A DNA stretch of 64,000 nt from Macadamia tetraphylla (Eukaryota > Streptophyta > Magnoliopsida > Proteales > Proteaceae): positions 20,959,461 to 21,023,460 of the forward strand of contig CM040968.1 in NCBI GenBank assembly GCA_022985045.1, in the 5' to 3' direction. The notes beneath the pieces are model-generated. The model saw only the letters and a list, made by a program, of their open reading frames with translations, ran no database searches and was not told the origin of the DNA. A program made the position numbers and the translations under genes. Each line of letters opens with the position of its first letter. The first letter of the stretch is position 1. This document shows positions 1 to 11,208 of this stretch, one piece after another.

Positions 1-2629
1 TGCGGATCCGGATTCCAAGGACCGAAATCGGATCGCTTATGGCCCACAAGAATGACCAAAATCTCAAATTTAATGGTTGAAGGGTATTCTTGTAATTTCA
101 GAAACAAGCAGGGCCTTAGAAATAATTATAAGGTAGATGGGGTAGTTCTAGAACTAAAACTTTAATACAAAGGCTTATTCTGAATTTTACCAAAGAGAAA
201 AGGGGTAATGGAATATAACTTTTGGGAACAAGGGCTTAATTGTAATAACAGGAAAAATTCTTTTAAAATAAAAACTTCTTCTTCTTCTTCTTGTCTGAGA
301 ACCGAAACCATGGACGAAAAAAAATTCGATCGGTAGAACTCCTTCGATAGGGCTTGGTTTGACTGAAATTAAACGAAGGTTGCCCTTAAAGTCTCTTGAT
401 TCGGAGATAGATATCTCAAGACAGAAGCTTCAATCGTAAAACAAGTTTTGAACTTCTCGAGCGGTAAGCAAGAGCGATCTGAATCGGATCGATTTCTACA
501 TGAGAACCAAGCTTGGAGGAGATCTTCTAGGTTTATGTCAGCCTAGGAGGTAGCAACCTTGGTCCAAATCTCGACTGATCGATGGGTTTTCAAGGTTCAC
601 AACACGTTTTGTACACAGATTACGCTGAGCAGCATGGACAGCAAGCAAGAAGGAAAAAAACCAAGAGAAGAAGATAAGAGTGGAAAAGAAGATTTGAGAA
701 ATGGGGGGAAATAGCCCACGAGCCATGGTTTCATACCAAATTTCAATTCTTCAAAAAACTTCAAATCTCTAAAAACTCCATCGATTACATGTCCAATATA
801 AAGGAAAAATTAGACAATTAATGGCAACTACTTGAAAATAGAAACTAATCTATAAGCAACTAAATAAAAATCAAATCTAAATTAAAATACTATCAAACTA
901 ATTTCTAAACCAAAAGGAAAGTAAATAGTAAAATTCTCAAATCAAAGAGATCCCTTCCATCGCCCGACTGCATCAAGAACTCTTGGGAAACCAGACTGGA
1001 TTAATTTAACACAGGGTGGACTACCCTAAACAGGATACTGATGAACTATCCAAAGAAGTATGGATCTAAATTAAGGCGACTGAGCTAAACTAGATTAGGC
1101 TAAGAAGATTGGCTCTAAGAGTGAAAGGAACTTGGCTGGCCAACCTAGGAATGAGTGTCCAAATGGTTGAAAAAATTGAAGCTTAACCACTACATAGTTA
1201 CCTTATTTTTTGAAAAAGTTGACTTTAAGAAAAAAGAGTATACCTCAAACTGTGAATCTTCAAGAAATCTAGCTCAAGTGCACCAACTCTTTGTTGTACA
1301 TGTGTTGTAGAAGCCTCCAACACCTTGTTCCACCAAGATTTGAAAGTAGAATGGCCAAAAAACTCAAAAGCAAGGGGATGAAGCCGAATTCTCAGGTTTC
1401 AGTCGAAATAGATCGAAATGGGTCAAAACAAGAACCATTTCAACTGAAAGGTATTTGAATCAAATGAATTTATCGTTTTGGCAGTACGAAATCAAAATTC
1501 TGAAATAGTACAAATTTTACCGAAACTTTCAAGTTTTGGTCTAAACATGGCATGTCTATAGAGTCGCATGCAGTTTTGTTTGTCGAAACCGAAATATTTC
1601 GTGAGATTTTGAACCATGATATTTGCAAGTTTTTCTCAAAAAATAAAGCATTACCTAAAAACTGTAGTTGTTGTATTTATAATTTAGGGAGGGGATTTCT
1701 TCCCATTTACACCATGGTTTTGGCATCACATATTATTATTATTATTGTTGTTGTTTTTTTTTTTTATTTTTTATATATATTTTAATTCTCATTTTTTACC
1801 CCTATTTCAAGCTAGAAATGTCATTTTTCTATGTGGTTGTCTCTGTAAGGTAATTTAATTTAGTTTGCATTATCGTAAGTAGGTGTTCTTAGGGTATTTT
1901 TACATCCATTTTTCATGGATTTTTTTTAATCAGTTAGGCAATGGATTTAGGGTTTTCTACATGCTTTCTAATGTCTTTTCATGGTTATAATCATCTTGGC
2001 ATGTTAGGTTTAATTAGAATTTCGTTTTAGAGATAATTTGCATGAATTAGGGCTAGTGGCATTATGGTAATTATTCGGAATGTTTAAATCCCAAAATTTC
2101 TTCTAAGTTTTCTTTTTATTCAAGATGTCATGTTCTCTGTTCCTTTTTTTTTAACCCTAGTTTTCCTGCATATAATCCAGAGATGCATTATAGTAATCTA
2201 AGGTTAGGTCTAGTTTCAATGGCAATTTTGTAAAATTTGCAGATAATTAAATTCCAATTTCGACAATTATTTTTCAGTGTGGTTAGACAGGTCTTTTTTA
2301 AATGAGATTCATGCTCCATGCATATTTAATTTTTAGGGTTTGATATTCTTATTCATCATGCATTAGTAACATGCAAACACAATTAGTAAGTTTAGGTTCT
2401 CTATTTCTGAAATTTTCAGACTTTTTTTTTAAATCTTTTTTAGGTGCTATTTCTGTCTTATGTCTCTTTACTTTTTTTTTTCATGTATATGTATACTTTT
2501 AGGGCTTTAATTTATTTTCAATTTTAGTTTTTACGCTTTTTTTTTGTATTTTTGTTTCTCTCTTAGGTAGAGTTTCAATGCTATATTTTCAGTTTTCTCA
2601 TTCATATTATTTTTGTGATTGTTTGGGGT
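1..2629. other. Intergenic AT-rich DNA, no gene seen
   Basis: No open frame here has a domain I recognise, and the short frames are in low-complexity sequence. It contains a CTT microsatellite near 279-295, a TTA/TTG run near 1733-1755 and many poly-T tracts between 1,740 and 2,560. It may be decayed transposon DNA, but no termini were found. Confidence 0.5.
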
Positions 2630-2885
2630 GCCACCGGACTAGGCTAGGCCAGGTTTCTCAAAACCCCAATCCAACCTTGGGTCCCCTTAACTCAGCCCAG
2701 GCCCAACCCAGCCCAGCCTGCCCAAGGCCGGGCTGAGATATCTCAGTTGGCCTAGCCCTATGGGCTCACCCAACCCAGGCTGCTTTGATTGACCCAGATT
2801 GGGCCATATTGGGATGGGTTGGCCTTGATTGACCCTGACAACACCTATTTTTTCCATTTCAGGGTTAGGCAGGGCCAGGCTGGCC
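2630..2885. repeat. GC-rich GGCCCA/CCCAGCC low-complexity patch
   Basis: An abrupt GC-rich island in AT-rich surroundings, made of degenerate CCCAGCC, GGCCCA and GGGCTGA words on both strands. Such words are common at the ends of non-autonomous DNA transposons in plants (compare the element at 23,881-25,090), but no paired terminus or target duplication was found, so only a repeat call is supported. Confidence 0.35.
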
Positions 2886-2947
2886 CTTGTATTTCTCAAC
2901 TTTTGGCACTTCTGTATATTGCTGCCATATCTTCTTGTCAAAGATAT

Positions 2948-2951
<4 letters not shown>

Positions 2952-2982
<31 letters not shown>

Positions 2983-3167
2983 AAAAAGTTGGGTATGCCG
3001 CCGATATCAAGTATGCTAGCACCCATTGTATCTATCTCTCTCTTCCCTTTTTCTGAAATGACCCTCATACCCTTCCTGAATGATACTCTATCATGTGATC
3101 CTATTGGTGCTATCTGCTAGCATACTTGATATCGGCAGCATCCTATTGGTGTTTTATATATATATAT
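2952..3167. mobile_element. Small foldback element inside a TA microsatellite
   Basis: Two perfect 22-nt inverted arms lie at 3000-3021 and 3115-3136 (core GATATCAAGTATGCTAGC) around a 93-bp spacer. The structure is bounded by TA runs at 2952-2980 and 3155-3167, as if a small foldback transposon had inserted into a (TA)n tract. Rice Micron elements are known to target (TA)n, but relationship to them is only an analogy. No coding capacity. Confidence 0.5.
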
Positions 3168-3385
3168 TTGTTTAATGAAGTCCTGTCAAAGCATGATATT
3201 GATTAGAATTACCACAGTAGGCTTGTTGAGCCCTTTTCCTACTGGCGTCTTCTTACTTTCATCCATGTAGACAGGCAATCACTTCCCGGTGGTTAAATTG
3301 GACAAGGAACTCAAGATCTAGCCACATACACCATTTGTCAATGATTCAATGTTAAAAATTAACTAGTATGGAGAAAGGTATGGGA

Positions 3386-3912
3386 GGTTGATTATGTTCT
3401 ATGGATGTTGTGATTATGGGTTTTTTTTTTGCTTGAGCTTGTCATGGGTTCTAGGTGACCCAAGGTGTTAATGGTGGCCTGGAAGCAAGGCGAAACCAAT
3501 AGGGTGACCAAGCTACCTAGATGCCAAGGCATCTTGACAGCTATGTGCTTGAGTAATGGTGATAATGTTGTATGGATGTTGTGGTTATGGTTTTTGTTTT
3601 TTAGCTTGAGCTTGTCATGGGTTCTAGGTGACCCAAGGTGTTGGTAGTGGCCTGGAAGCAAGGCGAAACCAATAGGGTGACCAAGGTGCCTAGATGCCAA
3701 GGCATCTTGACAGCTATGTGCTTGAGTAATGGTGATTATGTTGTATGGGTGTTGTGATTATGGTTTTTGTTTTTAAGCTTGAGCTTGTCATGGCTTCTAG
3801 GTGACCCAAGGTGTTGGCGAGGGCCTGGAAGCAAGGCGAAACCAATAGGGTGACCAAGGTGCCTGGATGCCAAGGCATCTTGATAGCTATGTGCTTGAGT
3901 AACGGTGAAGAT
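3386..3912. repeat. Three-copy 173-bp tandem repeat
   Basis: The word GCTTGAGCTTGTCATGG recurs at 3431, 3604 and 3777, exactly 173 bp apart. Each unit continues through AGGTGACCCAAGGTGTT, GGCCTGGAAGCAAGGCG and CCAAGGCATCTTGA to CTATGTGCTTGAGTAA. The copies differ by scattered substitutions and poly-T length. Both strands show open frames only because the repeat happens to lack stops; no gene is implied. Confidence 0.85.
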
Positions 3913-4074
3913 GGGGGTGAGCACTTGGGCAGGATTACCTAAACCCAGCTGAGTGCAACACAAACGAAACTTCAAGGTTGGGTTGGGTGGGGTTAAGGGT
4001 TGATGCCCTTGGTAACCAAAATCTGTCTAACTTCTTACTTGACAAATAACTTAAATTGATGCAAACTGAACCCA

Positions 4075-4810
4075 AGGATTAAAGTATCGGTATCAGTCGC
4101 CGTATCGTTCGACCAAAATTAAGAGACATATCGGAGGGTATCGTTTCGTATTGGAGATACGCACATAAATGGATATGAAACACCTTTTTAAACACTTTTG
4201 CATAAAATATTTTTTAAAAAAAGTTATTGATAACATGTATTATGCATAAACATTAAATTGAGGGTATCACACTAAGAATTCAAGGCTTGTAATTGTCTCA
4301 TAAATGTAAAATCCTTGTTCTCAACCTTGATTTCCACTTTAGTTAGAGAGAAATATGGCTGACAGCAACTTTGGAACAAAAACCCCTCAAAAAATTGTGT
4401 TTTCTAAAAAACTACCCATCTTGGCCATTATATGACCGTAGCGCATTGTATCGGTACATACCGATACTCACCGATACGTACTGATCGATATATACCGATA
4501 CTCATCGATATGCACTAATACTCATTTATACGTACTGATCGATACATACAAATACTCACCGATACGTACCGATACGGACTGATACATATCGATACGTATA
4601 TTTCACCTCGATTTTATATTTTTCATAGAGCATCAGTACATATCGATAGTGTATTGGTGCATATCGGTATGTATCGTAGGATATGTATCCATATGAAAGG
4701 ATTTTAAAAATTTCATGTATCGTATCGGTGTGTATCGTATCGGTCCACTAAATTTAAGATACGTATCAGAGGGTATCGTATTGGTATCGGAGATACTTTA
4801 AACCATGACT
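4075..4810. repeat. Degenerate GTATC/GATAC-rich repeat
   Basis: Two related flanking segments (about 4,085-4,165 and 4,710-4,800, both with GAGGGTATCG and GGAGATAC) enclose a core at 4,440-4,590 and 4,620-4,690. The core is made of short units such as CGATACGTACCGATAC, which is nearly its own reverse complement. This looks like a dispersed repeat with an internal short-period array. No coding potential seen. Confidence 0.5.
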
Positions 4811-5535
4811 GAACCACAACTTAAATTGGGCCAATGTTTCAACCAACTGAACCAAAACAAAGACATAAAACAAAAGAAATAAAACAGCAACTCAATAAGC
4901 CAAATTGAGGCTAACTAATTAGCCTTCGTCCTGCCTTATTAGATCTTCAATTCTGCATCAGTGCGGTATCCAATAAAAGCTAGCCTAGCCACCCCCTCTT
5001 TTCGCACTATAACAACAAACCCTCATTACCTTCCTAACTTTTTATTTGTTGCCCTACTAGAAGAAAGTACTGGCTCGACTCTGCTATTTTAAATCTATAT
5101 ACACATATATGTACATATATACAACATACGTGTGTTACATAATGGAACTAAGTTATTACCATAGATTTTGTACATGCCAGTGATGGGGTTGATGGAGTTT
5201 ATTAGTTTGGATTTATCAATTCATGAGAAATGGTGAAATTATTTTTTTCTTTAGGATTTATATGTCGAAGGATGGTGTTTATATCAATAGAAATGGCCCT
5301 TTTTTACTATCACAGTCTACATTTAGTTTTATAAAAATTGACAAACCTCACCCAACCAAGCTTGAATAATTATGTCTCACTCTACAATATTAATTAAGGG
5401 AAAAAAAAGTTTCTAGAGTTATTACCCTGAACTAATTATGGGTCATTATGAGTCAAAGTTAGAAAGCTGTTTTCCTTGTGCAATTTTCTAAAACCTCTCT
5501 TCTGCTTTATTCTAAGTGCAGTTCTACTTTTATAG
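4811..5535. other. Region upstream of the kinase exons; no N-lobe exon seen
   Basis: I looked for the exons that should precede the kinase C-lobe (DUF26 repeats, transmembrane segment, glycine-rich loop, VAVK-type lysine) and found none here or in the preceding 4.8 kb. The sequence is AT-rich and featureless apart from a TATA/TACATA microsatellite near 5,095-5,130. Confidence 0.5.
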
Positions 5536-5767
5536 GTGAAAAACGTGGGACCCTTAACTGGAAACAGAGGTTTAACATAATTGTTGGCATGGCAAGGGGT
5601 CTTGCCTATCTACATGAGGAGTTCCATGTATGTATCATACATCGAGACATAAAATCTAGTAATATACTGTTGGATGATGATTTCCAGCCCAAAATTGCGG
5701 ATTTTGGGCTTGCAAGATTTCGGCCAGGGGATCGGAGTCATCTAAGCACTGGATTTGCTGGAACCCT
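5536..5767 (+). CDS. Kinase exon a: catalytic loop and DFG
   Basis: Acceptor TTTTATAG ends at 5535 and donor gtaagt begins at 5768. The exon starts with two bases completing a Gly codon and ends in phase 2 (CT, completed to CTG by the next exon). It encodes subdomains VIa-VIII in part: GLAYLHEE, IIHRDIKSSNILL, KIADFGLAR and LSTGFAGTL. The start was set by the acceptor; the upstream frame has no kinase-like residues. Confidence 0.8.
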
Positions 5768-6918
5768 GTAAGTCTTGAGTAAACAATCACTCTATAGTCT
5801 TTACTCTTTATCTCTTTCTTTCTATTTTGATGTGTGTCATATTCATTTGATAGATGTAGAGATAAGAAATAGGAGCTCAAAGCTAAGTTGGACATATAGT
5901 ATTTACATTACTTTGAGATTCAAAAATGAAGTTCATACATTTTACATTATTTTTATTTCCTTTTGACTTATTCACAGTCTGTCCCACCTTTTATAAATGG
6001 TTGCTTTACTTTAATTCGTATATTTTGGTTTTTTCTCTTTTATGTCTCTCTCTTGTGCTTATGCTTTTTCTTGAAATGTCTAGTTCTACATTGCTAATAG
6101 AAAAAAAGTTAACTCACAATATATTTAGAGGTGGCTGCCTGTCTCTTGAATCATGGTTTTGGGAGACTCTTCTAGTCAGAACATTCACATGGAGAGGTGC
6201 GTTGGGATGCCTAGCTCCAAGTCCATTCTTCTCTTTAGAACCATAGCTCCATCCCAGAGTGAAGGGTTTTAGGCCATGGAAAATTTTGAGAGTTTCTTTC
6301 AATTTCTCTATGTCGGGTCTATCTCCACCTTTGGTTTTTGGTTTTTAATCATCCACTGTGATTTTGTGGTTATTTGATCAGTTCCCTACTCCCATAACCT
6401 GATAATTTCGAATAATTTCTAATCATCATCTTAATATTTCTAATGATGGATTGAGGTTCATGCTTTTGATTTTTGGTGAAGGGACGTAAACTAGTTGTTT
6501 TCTTTGGACAGCCTCATCAAATACTCAACATTACATTTAAAAGAAAGTGCATCAATGGTCTTGCTTGAGAGGACAGTCTGATGGATCAAGCTATAAATGG
6601 TAAATGGTCCCGATGACCTGAAAGGGGCACTATTGTAAAGGGCCACAAACTGGTGGAGGCCCCCCTTTTCTAGGGTCCCAATAAGCCTGGATTGTAGATG
6701 GTCCTAACCTTTGGCATTTTACATGAAGTTATTGCCAAAGGCTTAACTGGATGTGATTAGTACAAAATGTTTTAATTGTAATTACAAAATTTATGACTGA
6801 TCCTCTAAGGTACTTTTGTCAATTGCTATAGCACACTGATTTAATTAGTTCATTCAACAATCCTAAGAAGATTATTAATGTTCATTGATCAAAAAGCTAT
6901 TGTATTCTCATGCTTTAG

Positions 6919-7069
6919 GGGTTACACATCACCAGAGTATGCAATTCATGGGCAGCTGTCTGAGAAGGTTGACACTTACAGTTATGGTGTGGTTGTTCTT
7001 GAAATCATAAGTGGTCGAAAGAGCAATGACTTAAAGCTTGAGCCTGAAACTCAATACCTCCTTGAAGGG
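6919..7069 (+). CDS. Kinase exon b: activation segment to helix F
   Basis: This is a 151-bp exon between acceptor GCTTTAG and donor gtaaat. It begins with the G completing Leu, then GYTSPEYAIHGQLSEKVD, and ends at LLEG. The phase and sequence fit exon a perfectly. The Trp-to-Gly change in the last codon (GGG for TGG) is the only obvious departure from the family here. Confidence 0.85.
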
Positions 7070-7630
7070 GTAAATTTTTCTTGACCATTATTGTTTTTTG
7101 TTCTACCTTCTACTACCATCAACAAATATAACTGATCAGTAGGAGATCTGGGTTCTGTAACTAATCTTAATAAAAATCCAATTTGCATGACTGAATATCT
7201 CAATTCTGGATCTAACTAATTGGTCTGTTAATTCAACAGCAATTTCATAATACCTGGACAGTATAACTATTGCCATGGGAATTGCAGATGTTATTTTATA
7301 TTGACTAATGATTCTTCTGACGTGGGAGAAAGTATAGAAAAGTATGGGAAAATTGAAATTTAAAAACCGAAGGTAATTTCTCTTGGTTGTTCTTCTGTAT
7401 GACTATGTTTATTTCCAGTTGGCGATAGGTACATAATTTTATAGTGAAAAATTACAACTTAGATGTCCTCCTTCAATGGAAAGTATATATTTTTGTTGTA
7501 AAACATACATTCATATACAGACACTTTCCTTGATCTTTGCTAAAGGTAGGGAAAGAATGTTGTCTTCTATGCATATGTGCATCTAGACAGTGTTACCTTA
7601 AGAGATGCATCTCAATCTTTGAAAAGTATA

Positions 7631-7847
7631 GGGGCTATCACATGGTGTGGTAAAAGCTTGGGCTGACAGTGAAGATTTAGGTTCGAGCCTGAGGGCTGAC
7701 CACTTTGTGCAGGAAATGCCAAAGATTAGAATAACCCAAATCCACCCCCCATGACCCTGTGAAAGAGGATCTTGATCCGGGTTGTGGCCCTCCAGTTCTT
7801 AAGAAGGATGGGTGTATATTTTGTCATAAACATGAAAAAATATATAT
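7631..7847 (+). mobile_element. tRNA-derived SINE in kinase intron 2
   Basis: A polymerase-III-like internal promoter is visible: an A-box-like TGGTGTGGTAAAAGC near 7642 and a B box GGTTCGAGCC near 7680, about 25 bp apart. A non-tRNA body follows, ending in an A/T-rich tail. Near-identical flanks AAGTATAGG (7624) and AAGTATGGG (7848) look like a target-site duplication. No tRNA cloverleaf is complete, so it is a SINE rather than a tRNA gene. Same orientation as the host gene. Confidence 0.7.
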
Positions 7848-8357
7848 AAGTATGGGTATGTTATTCCTATTTATACGGATTATGTAAAGCCTCTGCATAT
7901 ACAGGCTTTGAACTATCTGGAAAATATCCTAGATAATGTAATACTATATTTGAAAGACCAAAACAGTACCAAAATAGGACTTGTTAATAGAGGGGAAGAA
8001 AAATGGAACTTGGAAGCTTAGTGTAGAGATAGAAAAACACTTGGGCTTCACACCGCAAGGTGGTTTGGAAGGATCAAACACTAACCAGATTTGATCAAAG
8101 ACAAGGGATTTCTTCACAAGGAAGATAAGAGCAGCAACAGCTTTTCATTAATCAAAATTCGTGTACAATGTTGGCCTCCCTTATAAACTTATATAGAAGC
8201 CTCAAAATAGACTCAAACACTAAAATAGAAAGGCCTAATCCAATCCTTAATTAATTAGGTAACATAAACTAACTAGGAAATTGAAAATCATAAAGAAAAC
8301 TGACTCAAAACGGGGATGGATTTATAGAATCCTAGTCCAGCCTAACTAAAACACTTA

Positions 8358-8826
8358 GGCTGTGTTTGGTAGCCAAGAGAAGAAAAGAAAAGAAAAGAAA
8401 AAAGTACACTTTTTTTTACTTTTTTCTTGGGTGAAGAATTTTTCTTTGCACTTGGTATATCTTCACCCAAGAGAAGATTCATCTTTTGAAATTCAAAATT
8501 CCTCTTGGGAATTGTGAAGTTTTCTTTTGCTCCCCCAAAAATTTTCTTGCAAAAAACACAAGAAAACAAGAGAAAATATGAAAAGATAATAAGACAAAAA
8601 ATTATGATTACACAAAATTTCCTATATGTCTATCTCTCTCCTAAAATTCAAAATTTTTAAAATTTTTTTCTTTTCTTTTCTTTTCTTCTCTTGGTTACCA
8701 AACATACATAATCTTTTTATTTTCTCACCATTTCATTTCTTTTCTTCTCTCTCTTTTATTTTCTTTTCTAGATTCTTTTTTCCTTTCTTTTCTTTTCTTT
8801 TCTTCTCTTGGCTACCAAACACAGCC
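8358..8826. mobile_element. Tourist/Harbinger-like MITE 1
   Basis: The terminal inverted repeats begin GGCTGTGTTTGGTAGCCAAG and end with its exact reverse complement, extending on as GAGAAGAAAAG-type sequence. TTA flanks both ends (8355-8357 and 8827-8829). GG-starting termini plus a TTA duplication are the hallmark of PIF/Harbinger MITEs. A further partial terminus (TTGGTTACCAAACATA) lies inside at about 8,692-8,708, hinting at a composite origin. No transposase. Confidence 0.85.
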
Positions 8827-8829
8827 TTA

Positions 8830-9322
8830 GGCCCACTTTGGTATCATTTTTATTTTTTCTTTTTACTTATTTAACAAAAATCATTAATGAAAACCGTTTT
8901 TTATCAAAACGTAAAAATGGCTTGGTAACTACTTGGCAAAAATGGTTTTTTGTGAAAAATAGTTTGGTACCTCTGTATGTGCCAAATGACTTTTTGAAGA
9001 AATGGATAAAGAGATTCCCTTAACCCATATTTTTAATAACTGTCTTTCTCCATTTGGACTGAAGAAGAGGGGGCAAGGGGCTTGGATTTCTAATTACAAA
9101 GCAAATAACTACTTTATCCCTCCATAATGAGACTTTAAGCATGTGCTCATTAAAGTTCAACGCAAAAATAACTGAAAATCAATTTTGGCCAAAACACATC
9201 AATTTTGGTTTTTGTGTTTTATCAATTTTTTAAAAATAGAAAGCTCCATAAATGATACCAAATGCGGCCAAAACTATTCTTGTGAACAAAAATCAAAAAG
9301 AAAAATGATACCAAAGAGGGCC
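8830..9322. mobile_element. Tourist/Harbinger-like MITE 2, abutting MITE 1
   Basis: The left end is GGCCCACTTTGGTATCATTT and the right end is the reverse complement of GGCCCTCTTTGGTATCATTT (one mismatch). TTA duplications lie at 8827-8829 and 9323-9325, the first shared with MITE 1. The element is 493 bp and non-coding. Its termini differ from those of MITE 1, so this is a different family inserted at the same TTA, not a tandem copy. Confidence 0.85.
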
Positions 9323-10893
9323 TTAATAATAAGAAAAATAAAGAATTAGTACTATTACTTAACTAATCTTATATACAATCTTACTATCCATATTTTAGGC
9401 CCATTAAAGTGGCTATTAAGGCCAAGCATTTTGCTCTTTCCCCCTCTTGTACTGATTCCCCAAGGAACAAGCATATTGTTGTTTCCTCCTGCTTTCCCTG
9501 CTTGCCCTTCTATCTTAGGAGTGGGATTTATTTGTAGATTTGGCTTCTTCCCCTCTTTTGGGGTTTTTTTAGTTTTTCTTTCTCTTGGTTATAAATTTCT
9601 TATCCACCCAAAAAAAAGTGACTATTACATTAAAAACCCAATGGCAAAAACCCAACATGTATAAAACCCAACCCTAGGCTTATTCCTAATAAAACAAGCC
9701 TATTTTGGTTATGTATCTGCATCACTATGACTAAATGTCCTGACAGACATAAATTATGTTTTCTTTTACTCAATTATTCTGGACATGAAGCTTTGTTTAT
9801 TTGTTTGCATTTGCTCTAATTGAATACTTTATTTGCAGTTTGGACTAATGTACTTGGCTACCTTTAACGTTCAAATGTATCTATTTGAAATTAGATTTAT
9901 TTAAGACATAAGAACATAGGTCTATTTTGTATGTAAGTCCATAAAGTCCTAACCTATAGCCAATTTTGCAACTCATAGTTTCAAATGCTATGCTATGGAT
10001 TATAGCTATATCTATTCCACCTAACTAACTAGGTGCTTGCTTCATAAACTACTACATCTATCTGGCTTTCATTGGACCATATACTGGCTAATAGACTAGT
10101 CATTGAGTGTTTTGGGCTATTATTGAATAAGATATCAAATGTAAAGATTCTGGTGATCATATTACCACCAACCATATATATTTGAATGTTTACAGTAAAG
10201 AAAAGAGATTGAAAATGTAAATATGGTGCACCGATCCTTAATTGGAAAGGAACTCTGAATGTTAGCCCCAAGGGGTGTCTCTAGAAATATTTCCATGTAG
10301 ATCTGTAAAATATAGAATGAAAAAAGATAAGGTGTCTCATAAACCATTGACAAATGTCATGTCACAACACTTTTTGATTTTTTTTTTTTCCTAATGCTGG
10401 ACCAGAACCTGTGATTCAGGATGATATTCATGCTCAAATTGATTTAGCTGTGGATCTATAATCTAAACATATTTAAGCTTTGATTTAAGTTGGTGTTCTA
10501 GTAATATAAAGTCTAATTTGAAAAGAAAATGGAATAGTACCTGAACCAGTTTTAGTTTACCTCTACATCTCCTACCAAAAAGGAAAAAAGTTTAGCTCCA
10601 GTGTTATACTATAAAATTTTGTGGGTTTCAAATACTCAGTAGGGTTGAACCCTTGAATAATTGTATTCTATACTGCTTTGTATAGTTGAGGTTATGGTTC
10701 ATTTCTAACTCATTGACATTGTGGCTATGCATCTGCTAGACTAGACTTGAATTGTGTTTGCTTGGTACTAAATCCTCTTAAGAAATTCTTTCGTACTGAG
10801 TGACCTCCATGGCACATTTTATTTTGTATATTCTCGTCTATATTAGAATCACTTCTTATTCCTGTCTATGGTTTTTCTCTTGTGGCTTTGCAG

Positions 10894-11208
10894 GCATGGA
10901 AGCTGTACGAGGATGACAAATTGATAGATTTGGTGGATAAAAGCTTAAGCCCTAATGAATATGAACCAAATGAGGTAAAGAAAATTATAGAGATAGCTCT
11001 CCAATGCACCCAGTCCTCAGTTGCATCAAGACCCACAATGTCTCAAGTTGTTGTCATGCTGTTAAGCAAGGGGGGACAACCAGAGGTCAGGCCAACCAGA
11101 CCTTTATTCATTGATGCTACTAGTAGGGTTCGTGGAGATACACCCACTTCTACTTGGTCATCTGCATCAAATGCCACAGCTTCAACCACCCAAGTGTCAG
11201 GTCGTTGA
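10894..11208 (+). CDS. Kinase exon c: helices G-I and C-terminal tail
   Basis: The acceptor is TTTGCAG. The exon encodes AWKLYEDDKLIDLVDKSL, then IIEIALQCTQSSVASRP and a Ser/Thr/Ala-rich tail ending SGR before TGA at 11206-11208. The reading frame is intact. Intron 2 (7070-10893) is unusually long because it holds a SINE and two MITEs. Confidence 0.85.
   Translation, partial: AWKLYEDDKLIDLVDKSLSPNEYEPNEVKKIIEIALQCTQSSVASRPTMSQVVVMLLSKGGQPEVRPTRPLFIDATSRVRGDTPTSTWSSASNATASTTQVSGR

Larger units (their letters stand above)
5536..11208 (+). pseudogene. CRK/DUF26-type receptor-like kinase, C-terminal half (N-terminal part absent)
   Basis: Three exons (5536-5767, 6919-7069, 10894-11208) join in frame across gt/ag introns to about 231 residues: the kinase C-lobe and the tail. 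Visible motifs are the catalytic loop IIHRDIKSSNILLDD, the DFG segment KIADFGLAR, the activation-segment end GYTSPEYAIHG (SPE for the usual APE), DTYSYGVVVLEIISGRKS, and a subdomain-XI arginine in SRPTMSQVV. The sequence style and the Ser/Thr-rich tail ending SGR match cysteine-rich (DUF26) receptor kinases, which sit in the plasma membrane and phosphorylate Ser/Thr. The ectodomain, membrane helix and N-lobe (P-loop, catalytic Lys) are missing from the 5.5 kb upstream. The exon 2/3 junction reads LLEG-AWKLYED where the family usually has LLEW-AWKLYED. All three exons keep an open frame, so this could be a live gene with a very long upstream intron; a truncated duplicate is the simpler reading. 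Confidence 0.75.

Noticed and set aside
3392..3975. Repetitive minus-strand open frames with HLGHPIGFALLPG-like units
   Set aside because: Produced by the 173-bp tandem array; no independent coding evidence.
7642..7700. Possible tRNA gene (A-box- and B-box-like motifs)
   Set aside because: No complete cloverleaf or anticodon arm; the body and tail fit a SINE better.
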